This document shows positions 8,574-17,344 of a DNA stretch of 64,000 bases, piece by piece. The position numbers and the translations under genes are program-made. Position 1 is the stretch's first letter; the number at the start of each line of letters is the position of its first letter. The stretch is from Chloroflexota bacterium. GTDB lineage: Bacteria > Chloroflexota > Dehalococcoidia > FW602-bin16. The notes beneath the pieces are model-generated. The model was not told where the DNA came from. It saw nothing but the letters and a program-made list of their open reading frames with translations, and searched no databases. Location of the stretch: positions 1 to 64,000 of the forward strand of contig SCTZ01000146.1 of assembly GCA_004297765.1 (NCBI GenBank), given 5' to 3'.

Positions 8574-9779
8574 TTACTTGGTGGTCTGATGGCAGCGATG
8601 GCAAACGCCGCGGTTATCGTAGAACAGCAGCGAGCTGGCATTCTGGTCAGTACCAGCCGAGATGACGCCGCCCGTGGCGAAGCCAGCCAGGTTTCCACCA
8701 GGTAGGCCGGTGTCGTTGTTCTGGTCCGCGTAGCCGCTCGCCGCGGCAGAGGTGCCGTGCGCGAAGTGGCAGGTCGTGCACACGAAGCCGTTCGGGCTGG
8801 TGGTCGTCGTCGGATAGCCATAATCGTACGCAAAGCGGAGACCCGGCTTAGCCGTGTATGTCCGGCTCGTAGCGTGGCGATACCGAGCGATGTCCGCACC
8901 ATAGGTCGTCGCCGAGAGGCTCGGGACGCCTGCCTCGAGCGAGTACCACCGGTTGTTCCCCATGCTGGGGGCAGCCTGCGTACCACCGTACATGATCACC
9001 GACTTGCCGGCGGCAGGATCGGTAGGCCTGGACGCACCGACCGTAGTGGTGGTATCATCCGAGGCCACAACGGCCGAGCCGGTGCGAGTCAGATACGTCT
9101 TGTGGCAGCTGGCGCAGAAGTCGCGCATACCAGCGGTGTAGTTCGCCTTATCGCCCGCGGTGTACTGCGCGGCGGTGGCGGGAACGTTGTGGGTCTCGGT
9201 ACCAGCCTCAACCACCTGGCCGTTCACCCACAGCAGAGCGCCCGAGTAAGCACCGTACTGGCCGGTGCCGCCTTCGCCGCCCCAAGCCTTCGGCTGGCCG
9301 TAGCCGTTGTCAGCATCCCGCAGAATTCGGTAGTTGGTCGAGCCGTGCGGGTTATGGCAACTGGTGCACTCCAGCACGCCCGAGATGCCCGCGCCAGAGG
9401 TCGTGCCACCGAAGGCGACGGCCTGGAACGTACTCTTGGTGATGCCATCTACCTGATGCATCGATGTGGCCGTCGGTCCGGCAGCGCCGCCGACGTTGAT
9501 GAATCCACCGCCGTTCAGCGTGCCGGAGCCCGTGGTGACCGTCCCGGCGAACGGATCGGTGATCGTCAAGCCAGTGCCGTGACAGGTGTAGCAAAGGCCA
9601 GTGACGTCGCTAGCCAGCAAGAGGTCTTCCCCGACAGCGGTGTGCGCCCTGTGGCATGCAGCGCAGGCGCCCGTGTTCAACTCGTAGTTACCGTGCGGTC
9701 CCGCATTCGCCGAGACCATGGCCACGACGGCCAGGGACAGAACGATGGCGGCAGCCGCGATGATGAGAAACTTCTTCAC
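8574..9779 (-). CDS. Secreted hexahaem cytochrome c, paired CXXCH type (copy B)
   Basis: This 401-residue paralogue of the 4077-5234 protein shares long identical stretches, for example RILRDADNG and AVAFGGTTSGAGI. It has a signal peptide ending ANA, and six haem sites: CAACH, CYTCH, CTSCH, CASCH, CTTCH and CHRCH. Seven non-haem-motif His residues are shared with copy A; the extra His of copy A in ASHN is replaced here (ADQN). It differs mainly by an insertion of about 20 residues before the fifth site. The start is GTG, with the same AGGAAGGAG ribosome site and following TTGACAGA as copy A, so the upstream region was duplicated with the gene. Leader element copy 3 begins 85 bp upstream. The duplication brackets the pentahaem gene. 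Confidence 0.85.
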   Translation of the reverse strand: MKKFLIIAAAAIVLSLAVVAMVSANAGPHGNYELNTGACAACHRAHTAVGEDLLLASDVTGLCYTCHGTGLTITDPFAGTVTTGSGTLNGGGFINVGGAAGPTATSMHQVDGITKSTFQAVAFGGTTSGAGISGVLECTSCHNPHGSTNYRILRDADNGYGQPKAWGGEGGTGQYGAYSGALLWVNGQVVEAGTETHNVPATAAQYTAGDKANYTAGMRDFCASCHKTYLTRTGSAVVASDDTTTTVGASRPTDPAAGKSVIMYGGTQAAPSMGNNRWYSLEAGVPSLSATTYGADIARYRHATSRTYTAKPGLRFAYDYGYPTTTTSPNGFVCTTCHFAHGTSAAASGYADQNNDTGLPGGNLAGFATGGVISAGTDQNASSLLFYDNRGVCHRCHQTTK

Positions 9780-9864
9780 GGTCTGTCAACTCCTTCCTGT
9801 GCGATGAACGAATCATCGATGGTCGCGATGGTTGGTGGACGTCAGTTACTCAGGTTGGCCGTGG

Positions 9865-10033
9865 CATCACCTCCTCCGTAGGGAGCAGCCGCGTAATCCG
9901 CTACGCGCGGATTCCGCGTCTCCCACGGGGCGGCCATCACCCCTGAGTCTTGGACGCCCACCATCAGCGCCCAGAAAGAAGATTGACAGTTGGTATAGTC
10001 AGAGCCTGAGGCTCACTATACGTCTGTACCGAC
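9865..10033 (-). promoter_or_regulatory. Conserved structured leader element, copy 3
   Basis: The element lies immediately upstream of cytochrome B. It keeps all the blocks seen in copies 1 and 2, but the long stem is rebuilt from other bases: GTGGGAG/CTCCCTAC outside and GCGGAATCCGC/GCGGATTACGC inside. The first dyad also changes in a paired manner (GAGCC-TCA-GGCTC instead of GAGC-tetraloop-GCTC). It ends in GGAGGAGGTGATG opening a five-codon frame (MPRPT). Confidence 0.65.
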
Positions 10034-10172
10034 CCGATTCCTGAGGACTTCCTGCCTCAGAAGCTCCCCGGACCTCCATGCAGTCCGCCATCGGCAGTCT
10101 GAACGCTCGGAGATCCGACCTAGTATACCACGCCTGCCCCCCACGTACAAGCGAAATCACGGTGGTCCGGGA

Positions 10173-11174
10173 CTAATAGCTCCAAACCTGGACCCGACCG
10201 TTCGCCTGATCGCCGATGTAGACCCGGCCGGTGGCGTCCACAGCTACCCCCACCGGGAAAGAGAAGGACTCGTCGTCATTGCCCGCGCGCCCGAACTTGA
10301 AGAGCTCTCTGATCGGGGTAGTGTTCAGGTCGTAGACGTGCACCTCGCCGTTGATGCTATCGACGACATAGAGCCGGTTCATCCTGTCGATCGCCACACC
10401 ATGTGGCAAACCAAGCTTGAAGCTACCCACCTCGCTACTCGGCATGAGCTGGCCGTCCGCGTTGAACACGTCGATTGTGAAGGCCAGACCGTTGGATGCA
10501 AAGACTCGGCCCGACCCATCTACTGCCACCCCACCCAGGGCCTGCGCGCCCGGGACATCATTGGCCGGGCGCTGGTACGTGGACCGGATAGTAAAATCGG
10601 GATTGAACGAGACCACGCGCAGAGGTGTAGACGCTCTATCGCTGGCGTACAGATTCCCCTCCAGGTCAAACGTCACGCCGATGGGAGAAAAGGCGCCCTC
10701 AGCATCCGGGGCCTTGATAGCCCCCAGGTACTCGCCATGAGGGGAGTAGACGCTGATCTCACGACGCCCAATATCGGCGACGAACACCTGCGAATCGGCG
10801 CCTACGGCTATGTACATCGGCTTTCCGCTGCCACCGCCAGTGATAGGCGGCACCAGGCTGAACTGCAAATCGCCACTCCGATCGAAGACCCGGACCTGCC
10901 CCTGCTGCCCATGATCGGCGACGTATATGAGGCTGCCGTCTGGCGTGACGGCTACGCCGGCCGGCGCCTCGACGCCGAAGATCGAGTAACTGTACACGGG
11001 AGGAATGTTTCGGGCGATCGACGTCCATGGAAGTCTGGTGAAGCGCTGTCCCGTACCGATATTGTACGCTAGTACGTAGACGGCCCCAGCCGCAAACGTT
11101 AGCAGCAGAGCCAGCACAATGACACGTCGCAGGCGTTTCGGAGCGACAGTCGGACTAGTCCGTTCGGCTTGCAT
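10173..11174 (-). CDS. NHL-repeat beta-propeller protein, membrane-anchored
   Basis: This protein of about 333 residues has an N-terminal membrane anchor (about 18-40) and then six NHL-type blades. Recurring patterns include PAGVAVTPDGSLIYVAD, PIGVTFDLEGNLYASD, ALGGVAVDGSGRVFASN, PHGVAIDRMNRLYVVD and PVGVAVDATGRVYIGD. The fold usually serves as a binding scaffold; no catalytic residues are apparent. A good ribosome site (AAGGAG) precedes GTG-ATG at 11177/11174. It is followed by nothing on the same strand for 390 bp and preceded by the TPR gene, so the two may be cotranscribed. Its place in the cytochrome block suggests a periplasmic partner of the haem proteins, but that is inference. Confidence 0.75.
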   Translation of the reverse strand: MQAERTSPTVAPKRLRRVIVLALLLTFAAGAVYVLAYNIGTGQRFTRLPWTSIARNIPPVYSYSIFGVEAPAGVAVTPDGSLIYVADHGQQGQVRVFDRSGDLQFSLVPPITGGGSGKPMYIAVGADSQVFVADIGRREISVYSPHGEYLGAIKAPDAEGAFSPIGVTFDLEGNLYASDRASTPLRVVSFNPDFTIRSTYQRPANDVPGAQALGGVAVDGSGRVFASNGLAFTIDVFNADGQLMPSSEVGSFKLGLPHGVAIDRMNRLYVVDSINGEVHVYDLNTTPIRELFKFGRAGNDDESFSFPVGVAVDATGRVYIGDQANGRVQVWSY

Positions 11175-11318
11175 CACTCTCGATCTCCTTCCAAGCTAGA
11201 CCATCGGTCGTCGACCGCCACGGTCTCGGTCCGAGGGTCGCACGGGAGAGCCAGTACATCAGCGCCTCCCGGAAAGTGCACAAAAGTACATACGGTTTCG
11301 CATCCGCGGCTACGGTCG

Positions 11319-12245
11319 CTACTGGGCCACCGAGAGCTGCGTCACCTTGTTCTTCGCGAACCTCGCATCAGGATCGATGCTGACCGCCTTCTGGTAAGCC
11401 TCCAGGGCCTTCGCTTTGTCTCCCTTAGCCTCATACGTCAATCCCAGCCCCGTGGCCGCGTCCGGTTGGTCCATATTCGATACAATGGCCTCCAGACCCC
11501 GGATGGCCTCGTCGTACTTGCCGGTGGAGAAGGCGATCATTGCCTTGCCATAGGCCGCCCAATCGGCATCGCCTTTCTTCTCGGCCGCCGTGATCAGGCC
11601 CTGATATGCATCGACGAAGTCCGGCACGAAGGCCGCCGCTGAACGATAGGCATACATAGCCTCGTCTAAGTTGCCTTGGCCCGTCAAGGCCTGTCCCAAG
11701 AGCATGAGGACATCGGCATCCGTGCGATCGATCCTGAGCGCCTTCTGCAAGCTATCCACCGCCTCATCCATTTGCCCCTTGGCAAGGTAGATCCGCCCAA
11801 GCTCGTAGTACACGGCGTTCAGCCGGCGATCAACATCCACAAAGTCCTTGTCCTGATTGATCTCTACCACCTTCTGGAAGTACTGCACGGCCTGATCGTC
11901 TTGCCTCAGCCGAGCGGACGCCACGCCAGCGCCGATAAGGGCGGCCTGGTGCCACTCGTTCGCTCTGAGGATCTCCTGGAACTGCTCCAGGGCCTCGCGG
12001 TACATTCTCTTTGTCAAGAGGGCGCTGCCGAGGGTTACACGAGCGTCCGCATTGTTAGGATCGCTCCGCACGGCGGCTTTGGCCTGCTCCACCCGGCGAT
12101 CGGCGAGCGACGTTGTCGGTTGGGTGACGCGCTCGCGCACGTACAGCCCGGCCAACCCCAGCACCGCCAGCGCCAACACGGCAGCTGCAACGATGATAGC
12201 CCGTTGGAGCCATCGATCCGCTGCGCTTTGCACGTAGGTCCCCAT
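11319..12245 (-). CDS. Membrane-anchored TPR protein
   Basis: This 308-residue protein has one N-terminal membrane segment (about 12-35) followed by six or seven tetratricopeptide repeats in the extracytoplasmic part, for example DARVTLGSALLTKRMYREAL, AVYYELGRIYLAKGQMDEAV and LMLLGQALTGQGNLDEAMYA. TPR arrays mediate protein contacts and are typical of cytochrome-biogenesis and exopolysaccharide assembly factors. The start at 12245 is chosen because AAGGAGG lies 5 bases before it; a longer frame begins at 12281 without a ribosome site. The upstream region carries the AATAGGGTCC-type repeat. Confidence 0.75.
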   Translation of the reverse strand: MGTYVQSAADRWLQRAIIVAAAVLALAVLGLAGLYVRERVTQPTTSLADRRVEQAKAAVRSDPNNADARVTLGSALLTKRMYREALEQFQEILRANEWHQAALIGAGVASARLRQDDQAVQYFQKVVEINQDKDFVDVDRRLNAVYYELGRIYLAKGQMDEAVDSLQKALRIDRTDADVLMLLGQALTGQGNLDEAMYAYRSAAAFVPDFVDAYQGLITAAEKKGDADWAAYGKAMIAFSTGKYDEAIRGLEAIVSNMDQPDAATGLGLTYEAKGDKAKALEAYQKAVSIDPDARFAKNKVTQLSVAQ

Positions 12246-12357
12246 TCTGTCCTCCTTGCTCCTGTCAATCATCAACGACACGCCGACGGCACCCTCACCC
12301 CGGCGCTGAGCGTCCGCAGGATACCTGAGATTGCCGGTATTCCCTGTTGGTCATGCC

Positions 12358-12430
12358 CAGTTTAGGCTATTTCCTATCGGAAGGGCATCCGGTTTGGACT
12401 CTATTTGGTGGGGCGAAAGACCCTATTACT
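12358..12430. repeat. Intergenic repeat with AATAGRGTCC motifs, copy 1
   Basis: This shares CAGTTTAGGCTA, GGACTCTATTTG and GACCCTATTA with the copy at 20890-20962, in the same order and at similar spacing. On the minus strand it offers two AATAGRGTC half-sites upstream of the TPR gene. It slightly overlaps the 3' end of the O-antigen-ligase-like gene. Confidence 0.5.
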
Positions 12431-14681
12431 GGGCCTTCACCCGCTCCAACGCGGCTTTGGCCGCGGCAAACTCTGGCTGGCGCTCCAGAGCGCGCACGTA
12501 CTCCCGCTCAGCGGCGCCCAGGTCGCGTCTAGATTCATGCAACCACCCTTGCAGAAATGGCACGATAGCCTCATCCGGCACCAGAGACGCCAGTCGGTTG
12601 ATCAGACCTTCGGCCTCGTTCAGCCTGCCTGCGACCAGATAGTCCTGCGACAGATCCGTTAGCGCCGGGACATTTTGCGGGTCGACGACGAGGATGCGCC
12701 GCTCGGCCGCGATGACGTCCGTCATTCTGCCCATCTGACGTCCAAGGCGCGCCATAGCCGCGTTGGCGGGCAAATGGTACGGATGCAAGGTGATCGTTCG
12801 GGCGAAATCCTGGTACGCATCGCTCTCATGATTGGGTCCCGACAGCTCCCGAATGGCGCCACGCGTGAAGTAAACGTTCCCGTTCATCGGATTGTCGTTG
12901 ATGACCGAGTTCGCCATCTTCAGAGCCGTCCGCACTTCAAGCGCCTTCTCAGCCTGAGGCAAGGTCGGATTCGCAATGCGCCCCATCAGCCCGAGGGCGT
13001 ACATTTCTCGATAGTAGAGATCATCCGGAGCCCAGGCGATAGCCTGCTCCAGATAGGAGTAAGCAGCCGCCTCATCGGCACTTGAAGCCCCCGGGTGTCC
13101 TAGCATCTGACTGCGAAGATACAGGACGTCAGCCACCTGTGGGCGTATAGCTAGGAAGGCCAGAAAGAGAGATGCCACCACGACCGCAGCACCGGCCGGC
13201 CACGCCAGCGTACGAAACCGACTGGACGACCAGAGTCGAATACGCACGGCCCTCGGCCCCGTCATGGCAACAGCCAGAGCCGTCATGAGCCAGAACTGCG
13301 GTCCCGTTTCAATCGTATCGAAGAGGAAAAAGTTCTGGACCAGGTAGCCAACCCATCCGGCGAACAGAGTAATGAGCAGTAGCTTTCGCGGTCCACGCGG
13401 AGCGCGTCGCAGCGAGCCAAGCACTGTCCATGAAACGACGCCCAGCACGGCTAAGTAGGCCAGCGCGCCGGGCACTCCAGCGAACGCCGCCCACTGGAGA
13501 TACTGATTGTGCGGTCGATCAGGCATGTTCGTTGCACCCTCGCCAGCCGCGTAGGTCGGCGAGTAGTACCTGGTGGCCATTGCCTGAAATGTGTTTAGCC
13601 CCGAGCCCAGAATAGGGTAGTCGCGGACTATATCGAGCGCCTGCTGCCAGGTCTCGAAGCGGACCCCGACCGTGCCGCCTTGTAGGCTTGTCATCGACTT
13701 CAGCCGCTCCAGGAGAGATAGACTCGGCGCGGGAGGCGCCACGGCCCCACCCCCTGGACCAGGATGAGCTGCGGGCGTTGTTCCGTTCTGCCACCAAAGG
13801 CTGGATACCTCGGCGGCCGAGCCGAACAGAACGAGCGCGATCAGCAACCCAACCAGCCAGCGTGCATGGGAACGCATTGTACGGGCGAACGCGACGATCA
13901 CCAGCAGACTCGCCGCGAAGCCGATCCATGCTCCACGCGTCATTGTTAGGAGCAGGCAAACGGACATGAGAAGAAAAGCGCCAGACCACAGCAGCTTCAT
14001 CGAGATTGAGCGGCTGATCAGGAGCAATCCAATCGCGAGCGGTGACATGAGCACCAGATAAGCGCCTAGGAAATCGGGGTTCCCCAGCGTAGCAAACACC
14101 CGACCCTCAAAGGTTTCCCGTACCGGACCCACATGGACCGACAGATCGAAGTACTCCAACACGCCCAACAAGCCAACGAAGGCCGCGACCAGGCCCACGA
14201 TCTCGGCGGTCTGCCGGATATTGCGCCATTCCCTATAATAGTTGACAGCCATAAAGAAAAGCAGGGCGTAATTGGCAATGGTGAGCAGTCCATCGCGCCG
14301 GTTGTGCTCTCCGTAAAGGCTGCCCAGCGGCGAAACGCTCACAATGGTAGACAACACACTGATAGCCAACAATACAACCAATGGAACGTCGACAGCCGTC
14401 CGACGCAACGAGAAACGCCCGCGCACGAGGATGTAGGTCAGCCCTGAGGCTACAGTGAGTATCGTAAACAGGGCCAGCGCGGTGGACTTGGGGATCTCGA
14501 ATAGGTTCTGCGACCAGTTGGGACTGAACACCAGGGGCAAGAAGAGCAGCAGAAGCATGCCGACGTTGCGCAGCTTGCGGGCCACCAGCGCTATCGGGTG
14601 CTCGGTCTCTGCCTCTCGGTCCGTGTCAGCCTCCTCGATGGGTCTGCCGGCTAGAGTAGCCTTCACGATATCCGTCGTCAC
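12426..14681 (-). CDS. O-antigen ligase-like membrane protein with C-terminal TPR domain
   Basis: This protein of 751 residues has about 12 membrane segments in the first 500, including the Wzy/WaaL signature loop with RFETWQQALDIVRDYPILGSG. A large external loop lies before it. The C-terminal 200 residues form TPR repeats (KALEVRTALKMANSVINDNP, EAEGLINRLASLVPDEAIVP). Family role: transfer of glycan from undecaprenyl diphosphate to an acceptor, or polymerisation; bacterial fusions to TPR are associated with protein glycosylation ligases. The start is the GTG at 14681, seven bases after AGAAGGTGG; the frame extends to 14804 through the CGATC repeat, which is unlikely to be coding. Confidence 0.75.
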   Translation of the reverse strand: MTTDIVKATLAGRPIEEADTDREAETEHPIALVARKLRNVGMLLLLFLPLVFSPNWSQNLFEIPKSTALALFTILTVASGLTYILVRGRFSLRRTAVDVPLVVLLAISVLSTIVSVSPLGSLYGEHNRRDGLLTIANYALLFFMAVNYYREWRNIRQTAEIVGLVAAFVGLLGVLEYFDLSVHVGPVRETFEGRVFATLGNPDFLGAYLVLMSPLAIGLLLISRSISMKLLWSGAFLLMSVCLLLTMTRGAWIGFAASLLVIVAFARTMRSHARWLVGLLIALVLFGSAAEVSSLWWQNGTTPAAHPGPGGGAVAPPAPSLSLLERLKSMTSLQGGTVGVRFETWQQALDIVRDYPILGSGLNTFQAMATRYYSPTYAAGEGATNMPDRPHNQYLQWAAFAGVPGALAYLAVLGVVSWTVLGSLRRAPRGPRKLLLITLFAGWVGYLVQNFFLFDTIETGPQFWLMTALAVAMTGPRAVRIRLWSSSRFRTLAWPAGAAVVVASLFLAFLAIRPQVADVLYLRSQMLGHPGASSADEAAAYSYLEQAIAWAPDDLYYREMYALGLMGRIANPTLPQAEKALEVRTALKMANSVINDNPMNGNVYFTRGAIRELSGPNHESDAYQDFARTITLHPYHLPANAAMARLGRQMGRMTDVIAAERRILVVDPQNVPALTDLSQDYLVAGRLNEAEGLINRLASLVPDEAIVPFLQGWLHESRRDLGAAEREYVRALERQPEFAAAKAALERVKAQ

Positions 14682-14737
14682 CGGATTCCACCTTCTTTCA
14701 TCGCGTCCGTCTTCGCCATGCCCTAGGCCGTATAACT

Positions 14738-14805
14738 GATAAACTGATGCGTATCCCTGGATCCGACCGATCAGTCCGATCGGACCGATCCGACCGATCC
14801 GCACG
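14738..14805. repeat. CGATC-rich dispersed repeat, copy 1
   Basis: Contains CTGATGCGTATCC, then interleaved short palindromes of the type ATCCGACCGATC and GTCCGATCGGACCGATC. Related blocks lie at 39795-39840 and, in reverse orientation, at 54320-54380. It stands upstream of the O-antigen-ligase-like gene. Confidence 0.5.
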
Positions 14806-14849
14806 TTTTCGACTGTCAGATCACGGGTGACAGAGCACTACCGTTCGAC

Positions 14850-15160
14850 TACAGAGAAGACGCCACCTGTTCTGAGCGCCGCCTCTGTTCTGAGCGCCGC
14901 CTCTGTTTGGTCATTCTGAGCGCCGCAGCGCGAAGAATCTCCTCGTTGGTCGTCCCAGTAGGGTCTTGCTCCTAGCTCAGACGCGCTGCGTCCCTCCAAC
15001 GGGGAGATCCTTCGCTGCGGCTCAGGATCACAATCGAGCGGCCGCTTTCCTTCTGTCATTCTGAGCCGCAGCGAAGGATCTCCCCCGGGGCGCCTCAATA
15101 AAAGCCACGGGGAGACCCTTCGCTCCGCCTCAGAATCACGGAAGCGGTTAATCACGCGCA
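14850..15160. repeat. Cluster of CATTCTGAG palindromic repeats
   Basis: The intergenic stretch holds two direct copies of GTTCTGAGCGCCGCCTCT, then TCATTCTGAG modules and their inverted partners (GCTGCGGCTCAGGATCACA), with GATCCTTCGC and GGATCTCC pieces. It is made of nested inverted repeats and has no credible coding sequence. It follows the 13-haem gene on neither strand as a classic terminator. Confidence 0.55.
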
Positions 15161-15208
15161 TACGTCTACTCCTGCTAGCCCCGCTCCCGCCCTTCCAGGC
15201 CTTATCAC

Positions 15209-17344
15209 TCATGGTATCTCGGTAAACTTCCGGTCATGACACTTTATGCACGTATCGTTGGACCGACCAGCGTGAGTATCCGGCGCCGGCGGTGGCGCCT
15301 GCGCGGATAGCGTTGTGGCTGAGGTGGTCGGAACGACGTCGTGGCAGCGCAGACAGTCCGAGTTCTTCACGTTGGTATGATTGGCCGGTATAGGCTTCAG
15401 CCCATTCGGTCCGTGGCAGTTCAGGCACTGATTCTCCACGCCCTCGGTCTTGTGCGGCACCTTGGGTGGTCCTTTTCGTTTGGCCGGGGCCGGCGAGATG
15501 CCGGAAGTAGCCTCAGGCGAAAGGTGGCACATCATGCACATCTCGTTGGTTCGGCCGTTGTGACTGGAGGGCGGGATAACGGCGATGCCGGCAGACGAGT
15601 GGCATTGCAGACAGGCCCCTTCTCGCCCCTTCACGGTGTGCGTAACGTCAGGGATGTCGACAGAGGACGAGTTGGCGTCGGAACTGGCATCAGAAGGACT
15701 GCTGGGACTAGCGGCGGGGGCGGCCGCTGCGCCGCCCCCACTCGATGCTTTATGACAACTTGTGCACGTGGCGTTGTCGCGTCCCTGGTGAGTCGCGGGT
15801 ACTGGCTTGATACCGCCCGCTCCATGACAGGATAGACAGACGCCCTCGCGCCCCTGCAAGGTATGTGATATAGGAGGTGGTCCTGAGGTCTGTTGCTGTG
15901 CACCTCCACTCGCCGAGCCAGAAGCAGCGCCTGTCTTGTGGCAGGCCTGGCACATGTCGTTGGTGCGGCCGTCATGGCTCGCCGAAACCGGTTTCACGCC
16001 CCCCGCAGCATGACAGCCCAGGCACTGGTTTCGCCCCGCCGTGGTATGCGGAATGGTGGGCGGTCCGCCTGCTGGCTGCGCGGCGGCGCCCGTCGAACCC
16101 GTGGAGCCAGCGCCTGCGCTAGGCGAGCTCGCCGGCCCGGTCAGGCCCTTCACGTACTCGATGACAGCCTTGACTTCTTCGTCCTTCAGTTTTCCCTTGA
16201 AACCGGGCATGGCGCCTTTGCCATTCGCAATGGACCGCGCGAATCCATCGCCCAGCTTGGTGACAAAGCCCTTGTCGGATAGATTGGCACTAGAAAGGGT
16301 GCTGCCCTTGTCGCCATGGCAAGCGGCGCAGTTCTTCGAGTAGAGCGACTTGCCGTCGACGCTGGAGGGTGCGGAGCTCGTCTGGGGCGCGGAGGCGGAA
16401 GCGCCAGCCAGATCGTTAACGTAGGACAGGATAGACTTGATCTGGGAGTCAGAAAGCGGACCCCCTTTGATCTTGCCGTAGGCCGGCATGGTGCCCTTGC
16501 CGTTCGTAATTGCGGCGATCATGTTGCTCTCGCCCAGCTTCTGGACATAGGACTTGTCGTTCATCGGGGCCGCCGGGATGCGATTCCCCTTATCCCCGTG
16601 GCAGCTAAGGCAGTTCTTGCCGTAGAGGTCCTTGCCCTCTTTGGATGACGAGCTCAGGCTGGCCTCCTGCACAAGGGAGCTACCGCGCCCCAACGCTTTC
16701 ACATAGTCGGACACCTGACGCGCCTGGTCAGTTGAAAACGGTCCGCCTTTGTCCTTGCCGAAGGCAGGCATGGTCCCCTTGCCCTCGATAATCGCCTGCA
16801 GCACCCCCTCGGACCCCAGCGAGTTCAGGAAGTTGGATGCAGAAAGGTCGGCCGCCGGCACACGATTTCCTCGATCGCCGTGGCACCCCGCACATTGCTT
16901 GGCGTACATGCTGCGCCCCGGCCCCGTGGGCAACGGTCCCGCCTCGCCACCACCTTTGAGATACTCGACGATGGACTTGATCTGTTCGTCGCCGAGCGGC
17001 CCTCCCCTGGCCTTGCCCCAGGCGGGCATGGTGCCCTTGCCCTCGGCGATGGCCTTGGTCAGTCCAGCGTCGCCAAGCTGCGCGACGAACTGCACTGAAT
17101 CCAGTTGTGCGGCCGGTATGCGTGCTCCGCTATCGCCATGGCAGTTGGCGCAGTTAGTGGAAAACAACTGCCTGCCCTTGGCTGCCCCACCCGCCGCACT
17201 GCCGCACGCGGTCAGAAGTGCCACCACCGCGAGCAGCGTGATCATGCCGAAAGCAAGAAGGCCGACTCTGAGTCTTGCTTGACCCGGTTGTACGGACAGT
17301 ACTGATTCCTCCTCTCCTAATAGTCTCGGTCCCCGCAACTTCAT
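15209..17344 (-). CDS. 13-haem cytochrome c lipoprotein
   Basis: The 711-residue precursor has a lipobox (LLTAC) in its signal peptide, so it is probably a lipoprotein. Four tandem class I cytochrome c domains follow, each with CXXCHGD, an IPAA segment, GTMPAWG/GTMPAFG/GTMPAYG/GAMPGF as Met ligand region, and a helix IKSIVEYLKG. The second half has nine more CXXCH sites arranged in a repeat of about 45 residues (IPHTTAGRNQCLGCH ... GRTNDMCQACH) like cytochrome c7 or NrfB-type modules, with low-complexity linkers. The start at 17344 follows GAGGAGG by five bases; a frame upstream to 17602 overlaps the regulator gene and is rejected. It lies directly downstream of an ANTAR two-component system. 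Likely role: outer-surface electron wire or reductase. Confidence 0.85.
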   Translation of the reverse strand: MKLRGPRLLGEEESVLSVQPGQARLRVGLLAFGMITLLAVVALLTACGSAAGGAAKGRQLFSTNCANCHGDSGARIPAAQLDSVQFVAQLGDAGLTKAIAEGKGTMPAWGKARGGPLGDEQIKSIVEYLKGGGEAGPLPTGPGRSMYAKQCAGCHGDRGNRVPAADLSASNFLNSLGSEGVLQAIIEGKGTMPAFGKDKGGPFSTDQARQVSDYVKALGRGSSLVQEASLSSSSKEGKDLYGKNCLSCHGDKGNRIPAAPMNDKSYVQKLGESNMIAAITNGKGTMPAYGKIKGGPLSDSQIKSILSYVNDLAGASASAPQTSSAPSSVDGKSLYSKNCAACHGDKGSTLSSANLSDKGFVTKLGDGFARSIANGKGAMPGFKGKLKDEEVKAVIEYVKGLTGPASSPSAGAGSTGSTGAAAQPAGGPPTIPHTTAGRNQCLGCHAAGGVKPVSASHDGRTNDMCQACHKTGAASGSASGGAQQQTSGPPPISHTLQGREGVCLSCHGAGGIKPVPATHQGRDNATCTSCHKASSGGGAAAAPAASPSSPSDASSDANSSSVDIPDVTHTVKGREGACLQCHSSAGIAVIPPSSHNGRTNEMCMMCHLSPEATSGISPAPAKRKGPPKVPHKTEGVENQCLNCHGPNGLKPIPANHTNVKNSDCLRCHDVVPTTSATTLSAQAPPPAPDTHAGRSNDTCIKCHDRKFTEIP

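Noticed and set aside
14838-15212. 124-codon minus-strand frame
   Set aside because: It runs through CATTCTGAG repeats and its translation consists of repeat-derived residues.
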